DNA of 64,000 bases, from the NCBI RefSeq assembly GCF_030063475.1, contig NZ_JASIRT010000013.1:62001-126000 (forward strand), in the 5' to 3' direction. The notes under the pieces are model-generated. The model was not told the origin of the DNA. It saw only the letters and a program-made list of their open reading frames with translations, and made no database searches. Of this stretch, positions 16,827 to 24,960 are shown in pieces. Made by a program: the position numbers and the translations under genes. Positions within the stretch are counted from its first letter, which is position 1; each line of letters starts with the position of its first letter. This DNA is from Roseomonas sp. E05. GTDB taxonomy: Bacteria; Pseudomonadota; Alphaproteobacteria; Acetobacterales; Acetobacteraceae.

Positions 16827-17450
16827 ATGCCGGTGATCTGGGGACGGACGAACAGCAGCAACGTGATGAAGGTGCTCTGGTTCTGCGCCGAGGCGGGGCT
16901 GGAACACGAGCGGCGCGATGCCGGCGGCGCCTTCGGCGTCACCAACGAGCCCGCCTACAAGGCGCGCAACCCGATGGCGCTGGTGCCGACGCTGGAGGAG
17001 CCGGACGGCTGGTGCCTGTGGGAGAGCAACACCATCCTGCGCTATCTCGCCAGCACGCGCCCTGAGGGCGCCGCCCTGCTGCCGCAGGAGCCGCGCGCCC
17101 GTGCCCAGGTGGAGCGCTGGATGGACTGGCAGCTCGCCCATCTCACCCCGCCGATGACGACGATCTTCTTCACCCATGTCCGCACGCCCGAGGCGGAGCG
17201 CGACTGGCCGGCCACCCAGGCGGCGCTCACCCAGGCCGGCAAGCTCTGGCGCATCCTGGACCGGCAGCTCGAGGGCAGGCCCTATGTGGAGGGCGCCTTC
17301 TCGGTGGCCGACATCGCCTTCGGGCCGCATATCCACCGCTGGTTCGCGCTGCCGGTCGAGCGGCCGGACCTGCCCAACCTGCGCGCCTGGTACGACCGGC
17401 TGCTGGCGCGGCCGCCCTTCGCCCGCATCGTCGCGGGACCGATGAGCTGA
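16827..17450 (+). CDS. Glutathione S-transferase family protein
   Basis: A 207-residue cytosolic GST-like protein. The thioredoxin-like N-terminal domain has WGRTNSSNVMKVLWFCAEAG with the Ser-rich active-site turn, NPMALVPTLEEPDG with the cis-proline, and WESNTILRYLA for glutathione binding. The all-helical C-terminal domain includes YVEGAFSVADIAFGPHIHRW, the N-capping box. Similar to plant theta-like or GstB-type proteins; substrate unknown. It diverges from cysE and is followed by a tRNA gene. Confidence 0.88.
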   Translation: MPVIWGRTNSSNVMKVLWFCAEAGLEHERRDAGGAFGVTNEPAYKARNPMALVPTLEEPDGWCLWESNTILRYLASTRPEGAALLPQEPRARAQVERWMDWQLAHLTPPMTTIFFTHVRTPEAERDWPATQAALTQAGKLWRILDRQLEGRPYVEGAFSVADIAFGPHIHRWFALPVERPDLPNLRAWYDRLLARPPFARIVAGPMS

Positions 17451-17521
17451 AAGGAAGTGGCGGGCTGCGTGCGCTGCCCCCGTGACGGCGCGCCGCGCTT
17501 GCGCTAGACCCGTTCCGCCGC

Positions 17522-17602
17522 GCGAGAGTGGCGGAACGGTAGACGCAGACGACTCAAAATCGTCCGACCTCGGTCATGGGGGTTCGAATCCCCCCTCTCG
17601 CA
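17522..17602 (+). tRNA. tRNA-Leu (anticodon CAA)
   Basis: The acceptor stem GCGAGAG (17522-17528) pairs with CTCTCGC (17595-17601), with discriminator A at 17602. The anticodon stem GACGA/TCGTC encloses the loop CTCAAAA, giving anticodon CAA. A long variable arm and the T-loop GGTTCGAATCC are present, as in a class II tRNA. The 3' CCA is not encoded. Confidence 0.95.
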
Positions 17603-17609
17603 GTCTCCC

Positions 17610-19124
17610 TCAGCGATCGGTCAGGCGCAGCTCGATGCGCCGGTTGCGCGCCAGCGCCTCGGGCGAGTCGCCCGGGTCGATCGGCTGGTTGTCGCCGAAG
17701 GCCGCCGCCGCGACATGGTTGGCCGGCAGCCCCTGGGCGATCAGGAACTGCGCCACCGCGATGGCGCGCGCCGCCGAAAGCTCCCAGTTCGAGGCATAGC
17801 GGCCGCCCGGGCGCACCGGGCTGCGGTCGGCATGGCCATCCACGCGCAGGATCCACGGCAGGTCGGCCGGGAATTTCCGGCTGACCTCCTTCAGCACCTC
17901 GGCCAGCTCGCGGAGCTGCTGCTGTCCGGCGGCGGAGAGATCGGCGCCGCCGACGGGGAAGAGCACCTCGCCCTGGAAGACGAAGCGGTCGCCCACGATG
18001 CGCACCTCGGGCCGCTCGCCCAGCACGTCGCGCAGCCGGCCGAAGAAGTCGCTGCGGTAGCGTTGCAGCTCCTCCACCCGTGCCGCCAGGGCGGTGTTCA
18101 GCCGCTGGCCGAGATCGGCGATCTGCGCGTCCTTGTCGCGGCCCGTCTTCTCCTGCACGTCGAGCAGCCCGGCGAGGCGGGCCAGCTCCGACCGCAGCTC
18201 GGTGAGCTGGCGGTTCAACAGCGCCACCTGGGCCTGGGCGCTCTCGGCGAGGCGGGCCTGCTCGCCGGCGCGGGCCTCCGCCTGCTGGCGGCGCTCGGCC
18301 TCGCCACTGGCCTGCTGCTCCTGCGCCTCGGCGCGGGAGAGGGCCTCGGCCACCCGCTTCTCCAGCTCGTCGCGCAGGGCGGTCAGGGCACGGATCTGCT
18401 CGGCGAGACGGGCCATTTCCTGCTGCTGCTGCCCGGCGGTCTGCTGCGCTGCCTGGAGCTGCTGACGGGTCTGCTCCAGCGCCGTGGCGTTCTGGTCGCG
18501 GCTGGCCTCGGCCGCCGTGGCGCGGGACTGCAAGGCCTCGATCTGCGCCCGCGCCGCCTGCAGGTTCTGCCGCTCATCGGCCAGGGTCCGGCGCGTCTCG
18601 GTCAGGTTCTGCAGCGTCTGGGCGGTGTCGCCGCCGATCGTCTCGGCGCGGGACCGGGCAGCCGCCAGCCGCTCCTCCAGGCTGGCGATACGCGCGGCGG
18701 AGCCGCTGGCGGTCAGCTCCAGGTCGGCCAGCCGGGCGGCCAGCCGGTCCCGCTCCACCTTCAGCGCGTCGCGCTCGGCGCCCTGGCGGTCGCGCTCCTC
18801 GCGCAGGGAGGTCACCTGCGCCAGGGCGGCGTCCCGCGCGCCGGTGGCGATGCGAAGCTCGTCCGAGAGCCGCGCGAGATTGGTGCGCAGCTCCTGGCCC
18901 TGGCTGCGCTCCAGCGCCAGCATGTCGGACAGCTCGGCCACCTGCTGGTTCAGCCGGTCCAGCGCCTTGTCGCGCGAGGTCAGCGTGACGGAGAGGAAGC
19001 CCTGCGCCAGCACGAAGACCAGCAACACGAAAATGATGACCATCAGCAGCGTGGAGAGTGCGTCCACGTAGCCGGGCCAGGCGTTCGGCGCTTCCCGCGC
19101 GCCGCCGCGTCGGCTCAGGGCCAT
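17610..19124 (-). CDS. MotB/OmpA-like peptidoglycan-binding protein with long coiled coil
   Basis: A 504-residue envelope protein. Residues about 14-45 form one membrane helix (YVDALSTLLMVIIFVLLVFV) that starts with an Asp, in the position of the proton-binding Asp of MotB/ExbD. A periplasmic coiled coil of some 300 residues follows, rich in Gln, Glu, Ala and Arg. The end is an OmpA-family peptidoglycan-binding domain: LFPVGGADLSAAG, VDGHADRSPVRPG, NWELSAARAIAVAQFL, GDNQPIDPGDS and NRRIELRL. With the MotA-like gene just upstream it should form a proton-driven stator-like complex. The long coiled coil is unlike flagellar MotB. True role unknown. Confidence 0.85.
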   Translation of the reverse strand: MALSRRGGAREAPNAWPGYVDALSTLLMVIIFVLLVFVLAQGFLSVTLTSRDKALDRLNQQVAELSDMLALERSQGQELRTNLARLSDELRIATGARDAALAQVTSLREERDRQGAERDALKVERDRLAARLADLELTASGSAARIASLEERLAAARSRAETIGGDTAQTLQNLTETRRTLADERQNLQAARAQIEALQSRATAAEASRDQNATALEQTRQQLQAAQQTAGQQQQEMARLAEQIRALTALRDELEKRVAEALSRAEAQEQQASGEAERRQQAEARAGEQARLAESAQAQVALLNRQLTELRSELARLAGLLDVQEKTGRDKDAQIADLGQRLNTALAARVEELQRYRSDFFGRLRDVLGERPEVRIVGDRFVFQGEVLFPVGGADLSAAGQQQLRELAEVLKEVSRKFPADLPWILRVDGHADRSPVRPGGRYASNWELSAARAIAVAQFLIAQGLPANHVAAAAFGDNQPIDPGDSPEALARNRRIELRLTDR

Positions 19125-19152
19125 GGCGTCAGGCTCCGCTCACCGGGGGCTG

Positions 19153-20310
19153 TCACCGGGGGCTCTCGTCGGCCAGCGCGGCGATGGTGCGGGCGAGGAT
19201 CTTGATCTCGCCGCGGATCTCGGCGGTGGCCTGGGCGCGGCCATGGGCGAGATCCTCCACCAGCCTGGCCATGTAGACCTCGAGGTTGCGCAGGTGGATG
19301 CGCGAGGCCTCGTCGAGCACGCCGTGCATCTGGATCTGCTGCTGCGCCTCGGCCAGCCGGCTGAGGGTCGGCACCAGGCCGGACTGCGCCTCGGCGAAGC
19401 GCTGCATCAGCACCTGCTGGGCGCGCATCTGGTCGGTCATCAGGGAGAGGCGGTCGGTCAGCGTGTTGAGCGCCTGGGCGCTGGCGGCGCGGCCTTCCTC
19501 GCCGCGCGCCAGGATGCTCTGCAGGTTCTCCAGGTTCTCGGCCGTCTGCTCCAGCAGCGCCTGGACATAGGCGGGGACGGAGCCGCCGGTCTCGGCGCTG
19601 TCCCCCAGCACGCCGGAGGAGAGGCGGGTGACGCCCGCCAGCCATTCCTCCAACTCGTAGTAGAAGCGGTTCTGCGCCTGCCCCGCCGTCAGGTCGAGGA
19701 AGCCCAGCACCAGCGCGCCGGAGAGGCCGAGCAGCGAGGAGGAGAAGGCCACGCCCATGCCGCCCAGCGGCTGCGCCAGCCCGGACTTGAGCTGGTTGAA
19801 GAGCTGGTTCAGGTCGCCCGAGCCGACCGACATGGTGTTGATGACGTCGGCCACCGAGCCGATGGTCAGGATCAGGCCCCAGAAGGTGCCGAGCAGGCCG
19901 AGGAAGATCGACAGCCCGGTCATGTAGCGCGACAGCTCGCGGCTTTCGTCGAGGCGCGAGGCGATGCCGTCGAGCAGGCTGCGCATGGCGGGGGCGGAGA
20001 GCGAGATGCGGTCGCCGCGCCGGGTGGCGAGCATCGAGGCCATCGGCGCCAGCAGGCGCGGCGGCGTGTGGCTGGAGCCGCCCGGACGCGCGGTGCGGAA
20101 GCCCTCCAGCCACTCCACCTCCGGGCGCAGCCCCAGCACCTGACGGATGTTCCAGCCGATGCCAAGCAGCAGCACCGCGAAGATCACGCTGTTCAGCACC
20201 GGATTGGCGGCGAAGGCGCGGGTCAGCGCACCCGAGAGCACCACGGCGATGGCGGCCACGGCGGCAAGGAACACCAACATCCGCAGCAGGTACTGGGTGG
20301 GGCGGGTCAT
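19153..20310 (-). CDS. MotA/TolQ/ExbB-like proton channel protein
   Basis: A 385-residue membrane protein. Two N-terminal helices (LVFLAAVAAIAVVLSG and SVIFAVLLLGIGW) are followed by a cytoplasmic stretch with RGDRISLSAPAMRSLLDGIA, then the family core: LSIFLGLLGTFWGLILTIG and GMGVAFSSSLLGLSGALVLGF, typical of MotA/ExbB channel helices. The last 130 residues are a predicted cytoplasmic helical tail. The start overlaps the stop of the preceding OmpA-like gene by 4 bases, and the MotB-like gene follows after 28 bases, so the three are one operon. Flagellar use is unlikely in this setting. Confidence 0.83.
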   Translation of the reverse strand: MTRPTQYLLRMLVFLAAVAAIAVVLSGALTRAFAANPVLNSVIFAVLLLGIGWNIRQVLGLRPEVEWLEGFRTARPGGSSHTPPRLLAPMASMLATRRGDRISLSAPAMRSLLDGIASRLDESRELSRYMTGLSIFLGLLGTFWGLILTIGSVADVINTMSVGSGDLNQLFNQLKSGLAQPLGGMGVAFSSSLLGLSGALVLGFLDLTAGQAQNRFYYELEEWLAGVTRLSSGVLGDSAETGGSVPAYVQALLEQTAENLENLQSILARGEEGRAASAQALNTLTDRLSLMTDQMRAQQVLMQRFAEAQSGLVPTLSRLAEAQQQIQMHGVLDEASRIHLRNLEVYMARLVEDLAHGRAQATAEIRGEIKILARTIAALADESPR

Positions 20311-20879
20311 GGGCGGCTCGGGTTCTCGCTGGCGGTGGTGTCGCTGCGGGCAGAGGGCGGCAGCAGCTCGATGGCGTTGCGCGCCTCGGGGGTGCGGCCC
20401 AGGGGGCGGATGTCGATGCGGGTGCCGTCCAGCCCGCCCTGCTCCAGCACATGCCGGATCGCGAGGGCATGCGCCAGCGAATCCCGGCGGGCGAGCGAAA
20501 CGTCGTCGGGGGGATTCGCGACCTGCGCCACCAGCGTCACCCGGCCTGTCGTCTGGTCAGCCAGCCAGCGGGCGATCTCGGTGAGGGCGGCGTGGGGGGC
20601 GCCCTCCACCATGCCGCGTGCCAGCGAGCCGGTCAGTCGCCAGCCGCCGCCCGGCATGGCCTCGATCCCGCGCGGCAGGTTGAAGCCGGGCTGCGGCATG
20701 ACGGGGGCGGGGCGGGGCGGACGCGTCAGGTCCGGCGGCGCCGGGGCGTTGGAGGCAGGGGCGGAGGGGAGCCGGCCGTTCGGTGCCTGCGCATGGGCAG
20801 GTGCAAGCAGCGCCAGCAACGCCAGCAGCGGGGCCGCCCGCCGCAGTGGCGGAAGGAATGGAAGGGATGAGGCGCGCAT
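20307..20879 (-). CDS. Secreted protein with degenerate OmpA-like domain
   Basis: A 190-residue exported protein, first gene of the MotA/MotB-like operon. The signal peptide ends at LLAPAHA before QAPNGR. A Pro/Ala-rich linker follows. The C-terminal 110 residues resemble a worn OmpA domain: LTEIARWLADQTTGRVTLVA, then SLARRDSLAHALAIRHVLEQ and TRIDIRPLGRTPEARNAIEL. The Asp and Arg that usually contact peptidoglycan are not clearly present. Its gene is coupled to the channel gene by ATGA overlap, so it probably serves the same complex. It could be called an OmpA family protein or hypothetical. Confidence 0.65.
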   Translation of the reverse strand: MRASSLPFLPPLRRAAPLLALLALLAPAHAQAPNGRLPSAPASNAPAPPDLTRPPRPAPVMPQPGFNLPRGIEAMPGGGWRLTGSLARGMVEGAPHAALTEIARWLADQTTGRVTLVAQVANPPDDVSLARRDSLAHALAIRHVLEQGGLDGTRIDIRPLGRTPEARNAIELLPPSARSDTTASENPSRP

Positions 20880-20916
20880 CGTTGCGCAGCCTAACCCACA
20901 TCTGCGGGAGGGGAAA

Positions 20917-20937
20917 CGGGCGCCCGGTCGGCGCCCG
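20917..20937 (-). terminator. Hairpin after the inositol monophosphatase gene
   Basis: CGGGCGCC and GGCGCCCG form a perfect 8-bp stem around a 5-base loop. On the minus strand the stem is followed by TTTCCCC, a weak T tract. It separates the phosphatase gene from the OmpA/MotA/MotB-like operon. Confidence 0.6.
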
Positions 20938-20944
20938 CCCGGCT

Positions 20945-21790
20945 TCAGCCCTCGCCGCGTGCCTTGCCGACGAGAGCGATGCCCTCGTTCACCGCCTCCC
21001 GCAGCTTGGGCTGCAGGAAAGTGTTGCCGGCGATGACATTGCCGCTGGCGAAGGAGTCGCCGCCCTCCGGGTCGGTCACGTAGCCGCCGGCTTCCTTCAG
21101 GATGATCAGGCCGGCGGCGATGTCCCAGGGCTTCAGGCCCAGCTCCCAGTAGCCGTCGTAGCGGCCGGCGGCGGTCCAGGCGAGGTCGAGCGCGGCGGCG
21201 CCCATCCGGCGGATGCCCGCCACCTGCGGCATCAGCCTGGCCAGGATGGCGCTGAACTCGGCCTTGCGCGGCACCTTGGCGAAGGGGATGCCGGTGGCGA
21301 AGACGGCGCTCAGCATGTCGCGCCGGCCGGAGACGCGCAGGCGGCGGTCATTGAGGAAGGCGCCCATGCCCTTCTCGGCCCAGAACAGCTCGTCGGCGGC
21401 CGGGTTGTAGATGACGCCGGCGACGATCTCGCTGCTGTTCTCGCCGGTGCGCTTCTCGATGCCGATCGAGATCGCCCAGTGGGGAATGCCGTGCAGGAAG
21501 TTGGTGGTGCCGTCCAGCGGGTCCACCACCCAGCGCCACTCCCAGTCCTCCTTGCCGCTCTGGCCCTCCTCTTCGCCGAGGAAGGCGAAGTTCGGGCGGG
21601 CACGGCCGAGTTCGGTGCGCAGCATTTCCTCCGCGCGCGTGTCGGCCTGGGAGACGAAGTCGCCCGGCCCCTTGGTGCTCACCTGCAGCTGCTCGACCTC
21701 GCTGAAGTCACGGAGCAGGCGGCGGCCCGCCTTCTGCGCGGCGGCCACGACGACATTCAGGGCGGGGGAGAGGCGGGCGGATGCGGCCAC
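20945..21790 (-). CDS. Inositol monophosphatase family protein (SuhB-like)
   Basis: A 281-residue Mg-dependent, Li-sensitive type phosphatase. Metal-site motifs: GDFVSQADTRAEE, GEEEG, WVVDPLDGTTNFLHGIPHW (the family signature) and ELGLKPWDIAAGLIILKEAGG near the end. It likely hydrolyses inositol-1-phosphate or related sugar phosphates. In proteobacteria the SuhB branch also helps ribosome assembly; this cannot be told from sequence here. Stand-alone, downstream of efp on the same strand with a hairpin between them. Confidence 0.9.
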   Translation of the reverse strand: MAASARLSPALNVVVAAAQKAGRRLLRDFSEVEQLQVSTKGPGDFVSQADTRAEEMLRTELGRARPNFAFLGEEEGQSGKEDWEWRWVVDPLDGTTNFLHGIPHWAISIGIEKRTGENSSEIVAGVIYNPAADELFWAEKGMGAFLNDRRLRVSGRRDMLSAVFATGIPFAKVPRKAEFSAILARLMPQVAGIRRMGAAALDLAWTAAGRYDGYWELGLKPWDIAAGLIILKEAGGYVTDPEGGDSFASGNVIAGNTFLQPKLREAVNEGIALVGKARGEG

Positions 21791-21927
21791 GATGGGGGAA
21801 CTCCGGATGACGGATGCGCTGCTCGGCGGGCGGGGGGCGCCCTGCCGCGTTCTCCCGCCGGGAAGCCTTGGCCTCCCGGACCTCCCACCGTCCGGCAGCG
21901 GAGAACCGGTGAGGGGAAACAGGGTTC

Positions 21928-21950
21928 CGGGGCGCGGGGAAGGCGCCCCG
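21928..21950 (-). terminator. Hairpin after efp
   Basis: CGGGGCGC and GCGCCCCG form an 8-bp stem with a 7-base loop, 14 bases after the efp stop on the minus strand. No strong T run follows, so termination is probable but not certain. Confidence 0.5.
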
Positions 21951-21963
21951 CGGGCCGCAGGGC

Positions 21964-22530
21964 TCAGCCCTTGGCGCGCTCGACGTAGGAACCGTCCTCG
22001 GTCTTCACCACGATCTTCTCGCCGGCGGTGACGAAGGGCGGCACGAGGGTCTTGACGCCGTTGGAGAGCACGGCCGGCTTGTAGGAGGAGGACGCGGTCT
22101 GCCCCTTCACCACCGGGTCGGCCTCGGCCACTTCCAGCGTCACGTTGGGCGGCAGGTCCATCGCCACCGGGTCGCCCTCGATCAGCTTCACCGAGACGGT
22201 CATGTTCTCGGTGAGGAAGGGCAGGCGATCGCCGAGGATGGCGGCCGGGACGATCGTCTGCTCGAAGGTCTCGGGGTCCATCAGCACCAGGTTCTCGCCA
22301 TCGGAATAGGAGTAGGTGAACTCCTTGTCCTCGGTCATCAGCCGCTCGACGGTATCGGCGGTGCGCCAGCGGTCATCCTTCTTGGTGCCGGTCTTGATGT
22401 CGCGCATCTCGACCTGGATGAAGGCGCCGCCCTTGCCCGGAGTGATGATCTGGATCTTCAGCACCGTCCAGCGCCGGCCCTCGTACTCGATGACCTGGCC
22501 GGGGCGCATCTGGTTGGCCTGCTGCTTCAT
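21964..22530 (-). CDS. efp: Translation elongation factor P
   Basis: A 188-residue factor that rescues ribosomes stalled at consecutive prolines. The N-terminal KOW-like domain has NQMRPGQVIEYEGRRWTVLK, and the exposed modification loop TPGKGGAF has lysine at residue 33, the site beta-lysylated by EpmA in many proteobacteria. The OB domains follow, with FTYSYSDGENLVLMDPETFEQ and VEADPVVKG-type segments in the usual order. Length is normal. No epmA or epmB is next to it in this window. Confidence 0.95.
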   Translation of the reverse strand: MKQQANQMRPGQVIEYEGRRWTVLKIQIITPGKGGAFIQVEMRDIKTGTKKDDRWRTADTVERLMTEDKEFTYSYSDGENLVLMDPETFEQTIVPAAILGDRLPFLTENMTVSVKLIEGDPVAMDLPPNVTLEVAEADPVVKGQTASSSYKPAVLSNGVKTLVPPFVTAGEKIVVKTEDGSYVERAKG

Positions 22531-22669
22531 GGCGTGGCACCTGCTTCACGGGGCTGAACGAACAAGGCGCGGGGCGTCGAGCCACCGCACGGGCGGGCGG
22601 CCTTTACCCGCCATGCGCGGCGGAGGCAACCATTCCGCGCGCAGGCGCGCCCCATTCGCGAGGGGCCGC

Positions 22670-22954
22670 TCAGCGGTGGGGGCTAGGCGCAGCCTCCAGG
22701 CGATCAAAGAGTGCCTCGAACTCAGCCAGCAGGAGCTCTGGCGGGGAGGCCGGGCCGGCACGGCCACCCAGCGCTGCTTCCAGCTCGCGCCGGAGCTGTG
22801 CCAGCAGGGCGGGTCTGTCGGAAGTGCTCTCCAGCATCTGGCGCAGGGCGCGCTGCCCGACGGCGCGCAGCAGCTCGTGCTCCAGTGCGTCCAGTTGCTC
22901 GGCGGCGCCTCCCGGCAGTGGTGTCGGCCGGCAGAGGGAAGGGTCGGTGCTCAC
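22670..22954 (-). CDS. Small protein of unknown function
   Basis: About 94 residues from the GTG at 22954 (or 106 from a TTG at 22990); neither has a clear ribosome-binding site. Codon use is like that of real genes here, with G/C at almost every third position. The protein is mostly helical (LDALEHELLRAVGQRALRQM, then LLAQLRRELEAALGG and LLLAEFEALFDRLEA). No known domain is recognised. It lies upstream of efp on the same strand but 139 bases away. Confidence 0.5.
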   Translation of the reverse strand: MSTDPSLCRPTPLPGGAAEQLDALEHELLRAVGQRALRQMLESTSDRPALLAQLRRELEAALGGRAGPASPPELLLAEFEALFDRLEAAPSPHR

Positions 22955-23205
22955 AGCCGGAATGTGCGAAGCCGTTCTTCGATGAGGCAAGCATAATCCG
23001 CAGGGATTTGTGCCCGCCGGTATATTCCGGCCGAAGGAGATGCGTTCCGGAGGCTGAGCGGAACGCGGCGCTTTCTGCAGCAGCGGTGGGCGGCTGCCGG
23101 CAAGAAGAGGTGCCGTATCAATTTTTGGATTTACGGCGAAAACAACCTCGCGTTTCCGTGATGCTCGTGGCAGGAAAGAGTCGTTCCAGCCTCGTGGAGC
23201 GTTCC
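22955..23205. other. Gap with AT-rich tract
   Basis: No convincing gene in this part. It contains an unusually AT-rich tract (TATCAATTTTTGGATTTACG at 23115-23134) that could serve as a promoter for either side. Confidence 0.35.
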
Positions 23206-23424
23206 GTGAACCACGCCCCCTTTCGAGCCTTTCCCCCCGCCGCCCCAGGATCCTTCTTCCGGCTGATCGGCCGCATCGCGGAAGCGCAGGACAGGGCCCG
23301 GAAGGCCGGCTGCGGGCTCGCCGCCGCCCTGCTCTCCATCATGGAAGCCGAATTGTGGGTCGCGGCGGAGATGAGGGAACCTGAAAGGGTCCGGGGGCGG
23401 CACGCTAAGCTCCGCCTTCAATAG
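23206..23424 (+). CDS. Possible small protein, unrecognised
   Basis: An open frame of 72 residues from GTG 23206, which has GTGGAGC upstream; an ATG at 23161 is in the same frame. The middle (SFFRLIGRIAEAQDRARKAG, then LAAALLSIMEAELWVAAEM) predicts two helices and uses GC-ending codons. It follows an AT-rich tract and overlaps the last bases of the convergent DUF445 gene. It may equally be chance open frame in a GC-rich genome. Confidence 0.3.
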   Translation: MNHAPFRAFPPAAPGSFFRLIGRIAEAQDRARKAGCGLAAALLSIMEAELWVAAEMREPERVRGRHAKLRLQ

Positions 23425-24701
23425 GCCACCTCGCCGAACACCGCCTGCAGCAGCATGAACAGCGCACCCCCGGCGAGGAACCCGACCAGCGTGCCGTTCA
23501 CCCGGACGAACTGCAGGTCGCGTCCGACCCGCAACTCGATCTTGTCCACCACGGTCGCCGTGTCCCAGCGCGCCACCACGCCGGCGATGAAGTCGGCGAT
23601 GCGCGCCTGGATGGCGGGCAGGGCGCCGCGCAGCATGCCCTCCAGCCAGAGGTTCAGCCGGTCGCGGGCGGCCGCATCCTCGGCCAGCAGCCGGCCCAGA
23701 TTGGTGAACAGTCCGGAGAGCAGGGCCACGCTGCGCCCCTCGGGGGAGGCTGCATCGGCCGCTGCCGCCGCCTTCATGCGGCCCCAGACATCGCCCAGCC
23801 AGACCGCCACCGTGGGATGCGCCAGCGCCTGGCGGAGCGCCGCGCCAATCGCCTCCGCGCGCGCCGGATCGGTCTCCAGCCGCTCGATTTCGGCCAGCAG
23901 CCAGGTCTCGAAGGCGGTGCGCAGGTCGCTGTCGCCCGGCTCGACCTTTTCCAGTTCCTGGTTGATCGCGGTCAGGATGCGGCGCGCCACGGCGCCGCCG
24001 GCCAGCCAGCCGACCAGCGCCCCGCCCTCGGCGCGGACGCGGGCCTGGATCGCCTGGCGCAGATCCTCCTCCTTGGCGGTCAGCAGCACCTTGATCTGCT
24101 CCAGCGCCAGGCCGAACACCGCCTGGTGCTGCCCGCCCGCCATCATTGCGCGCAGCATCCGCGCCAGCAGCCGCGCGGCGGCGGGGCCGGAGACCATGCG
24201 CGGCAGCAGCCGGGCCATCAGGCGCCGGGCGCGGCCATCCTCCATGGCGTCCAGCACGCGCGGCAGGTTGGCGGCCAGCGCCTCGGCGAAGGGGCGGGTA
24301 TTGGCGGGGTCGCTCAGCACCCGGCGCAGCAGCCCGGCGAGGTCCACCTTCGCCAGCAGCCGCTGCACCTCCGTCTCGGTCAGCACATGGTTGCCGACGA
24401 AGCGGCCGAGCCCGCGCCCCAGCCGCTCCTTCTGGCGCGGGATGATCGCCGTGTGCGGGATGGGCAGGCCCAGCGGCCGACGGAACAGCGCCGTCACCGC
24501 GAACCAGTCGGCCAGCCCGCCGACCAGCCCGGCCTTGGCGGAGGCCTGCAGCAACTGGCTCCAGTAGCCCGGCGGCAATTGATAGGCGCCGAGCATGAGG
24601 GCGGCCATCAGCACCAGCAGCGCGGTGGCGAAACGGCGGTAGCGGGTGAGGTTGCGGCGGAGTTCGGCCTCGGGATCGGGGAGGGGGGGCATGCCATGCA
24701 T
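23418..24701 (-). CDS. DUF445 family membrane protein
   Basis: A 427-residue protein of the YjiN/DUF445 family. The N-terminal helix (FATALLVLMAALMLGAYQL) is followed by the family motif GLVGGLADWFAVTALFRRPLG and IPHTAIIPRQKERLGRGLGRFV. A long cytoplasmic helical part follows and a final hydrophobic helix (GTLVGFLAGGALFMLLQAVF) ends the protein. Function of the family is not established. It diverges from the zinc-uptake operon. Confidence 0.85.
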   Translation of the reverse strand: MHGMPPLPDPEAELRRNLTRYRRFATALLVLMAALMLGAYQLPPGYWSQLLQASAKAGLVGGLADWFAVTALFRRPLGLPIPHTAIIPRQKERLGRGLGRFVGNHVLTETEVQRLLAKVDLAGLLRRVLSDPANTRPFAEALAANLPRVLDAMEDGRARRLMARLLPRMVSGPAAARLLARMLRAMMAGGQHQAVFGLALEQIKVLLTAKEEDLRQAIQARVRAEGGALVGWLAGGAVARRILTAINQELEKVEPGDSDLRTAFETWLLAEIERLETDPARAEAIGAALRQALAHPTVAVWLGDVWGRMKAAAAADAASPEGRSVALLSGLFTNLGRLLAEDAAARDRLNLWLEGMLRGALPAIQARIADFIAGVVARWDTATVVDKIELRVGRDLQFVRVNGTLVGFLAGGALFMLLQAVFGEVAY

Positions 24702-24823
24702 CGCTGCTCAAGGTAGTGCGGCGGTCGCCCGGGTGGGAGGCGGGCAGGATGACAATCCGCGGCTTCCGGCCGAAGCCGCGCAATTCCGCGCCGCCTTGCT
24801 GCGCTTGTCGCCGGCGAAGGAAA

Positions 24824-24838
24824 TGTTATCCTATAACA
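24824..24838. promoter_or_regulatory. Probable Zur operator
   Basis: The palindrome TGTTATCCTATAACA has perfect TGTTAT/ATAACA half-sites around CCT, extended on the left to GAAATGTTAT, which matches the known Zur-box half-site of alphaproteobacteria. It is the only such AT-rich palindrome I see here and lies just upstream of a zinc ABC transporter, so zinc-dependent repression by Zur is the natural reading. The zur gene is not in the window. Confidence 0.8.
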
Positions 24839-24840
24839 CC

Positions 24841-24960
24841 ATGATGCCTCTCCCTAGCGATCCGCTGGCGCTTTCCGCCGGCACCCCGGCCCGCCTGCTG
24901 CTCGCCGCTCTGCTGCTGGTGCTGCTCTGGGCCGCCGTGTTCTGGGCGCGCACCGCATGA
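24841..24960 (+). CDS. Micro-protein with one membrane helix, coupled to znuC
   Basis: A 39-residue open frame from ATG 24841 (45 residues if the ATG at 24823, inside the Zur box, is used). One strong hydrophobic helix, ARLLLAALLLVLLWAAVFWA, ends the protein with the basic tail RTA. Its TGA overlaps the ATG of znuC as ATGA, a coupling pattern that supports translation. No good ribosome-binding site sits before 24841; AAGGA at 24817 lies too close to the 24823 start. I recognise no family. It may be a leader peptide or a small subunit of the transporter. Confidence 0.5.
   Translation: MMPLPSDPLALSAGTPARLLLAALLLVLLWAAVFWARTA

Noticed and set aside
17522-17602. tRNA-Leu as an integration site for a genomic island
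   Set aside because: No integrase gene and no repeated tRNA 3' end found downstream; flanking genes look native in composition.
17610-20310. Zorya (ZorAB) defence system
   Set aside because: ZorB is normally short, and no ZorC, ZorD or ZorE gene is near; the neighbours are housekeeping genes.
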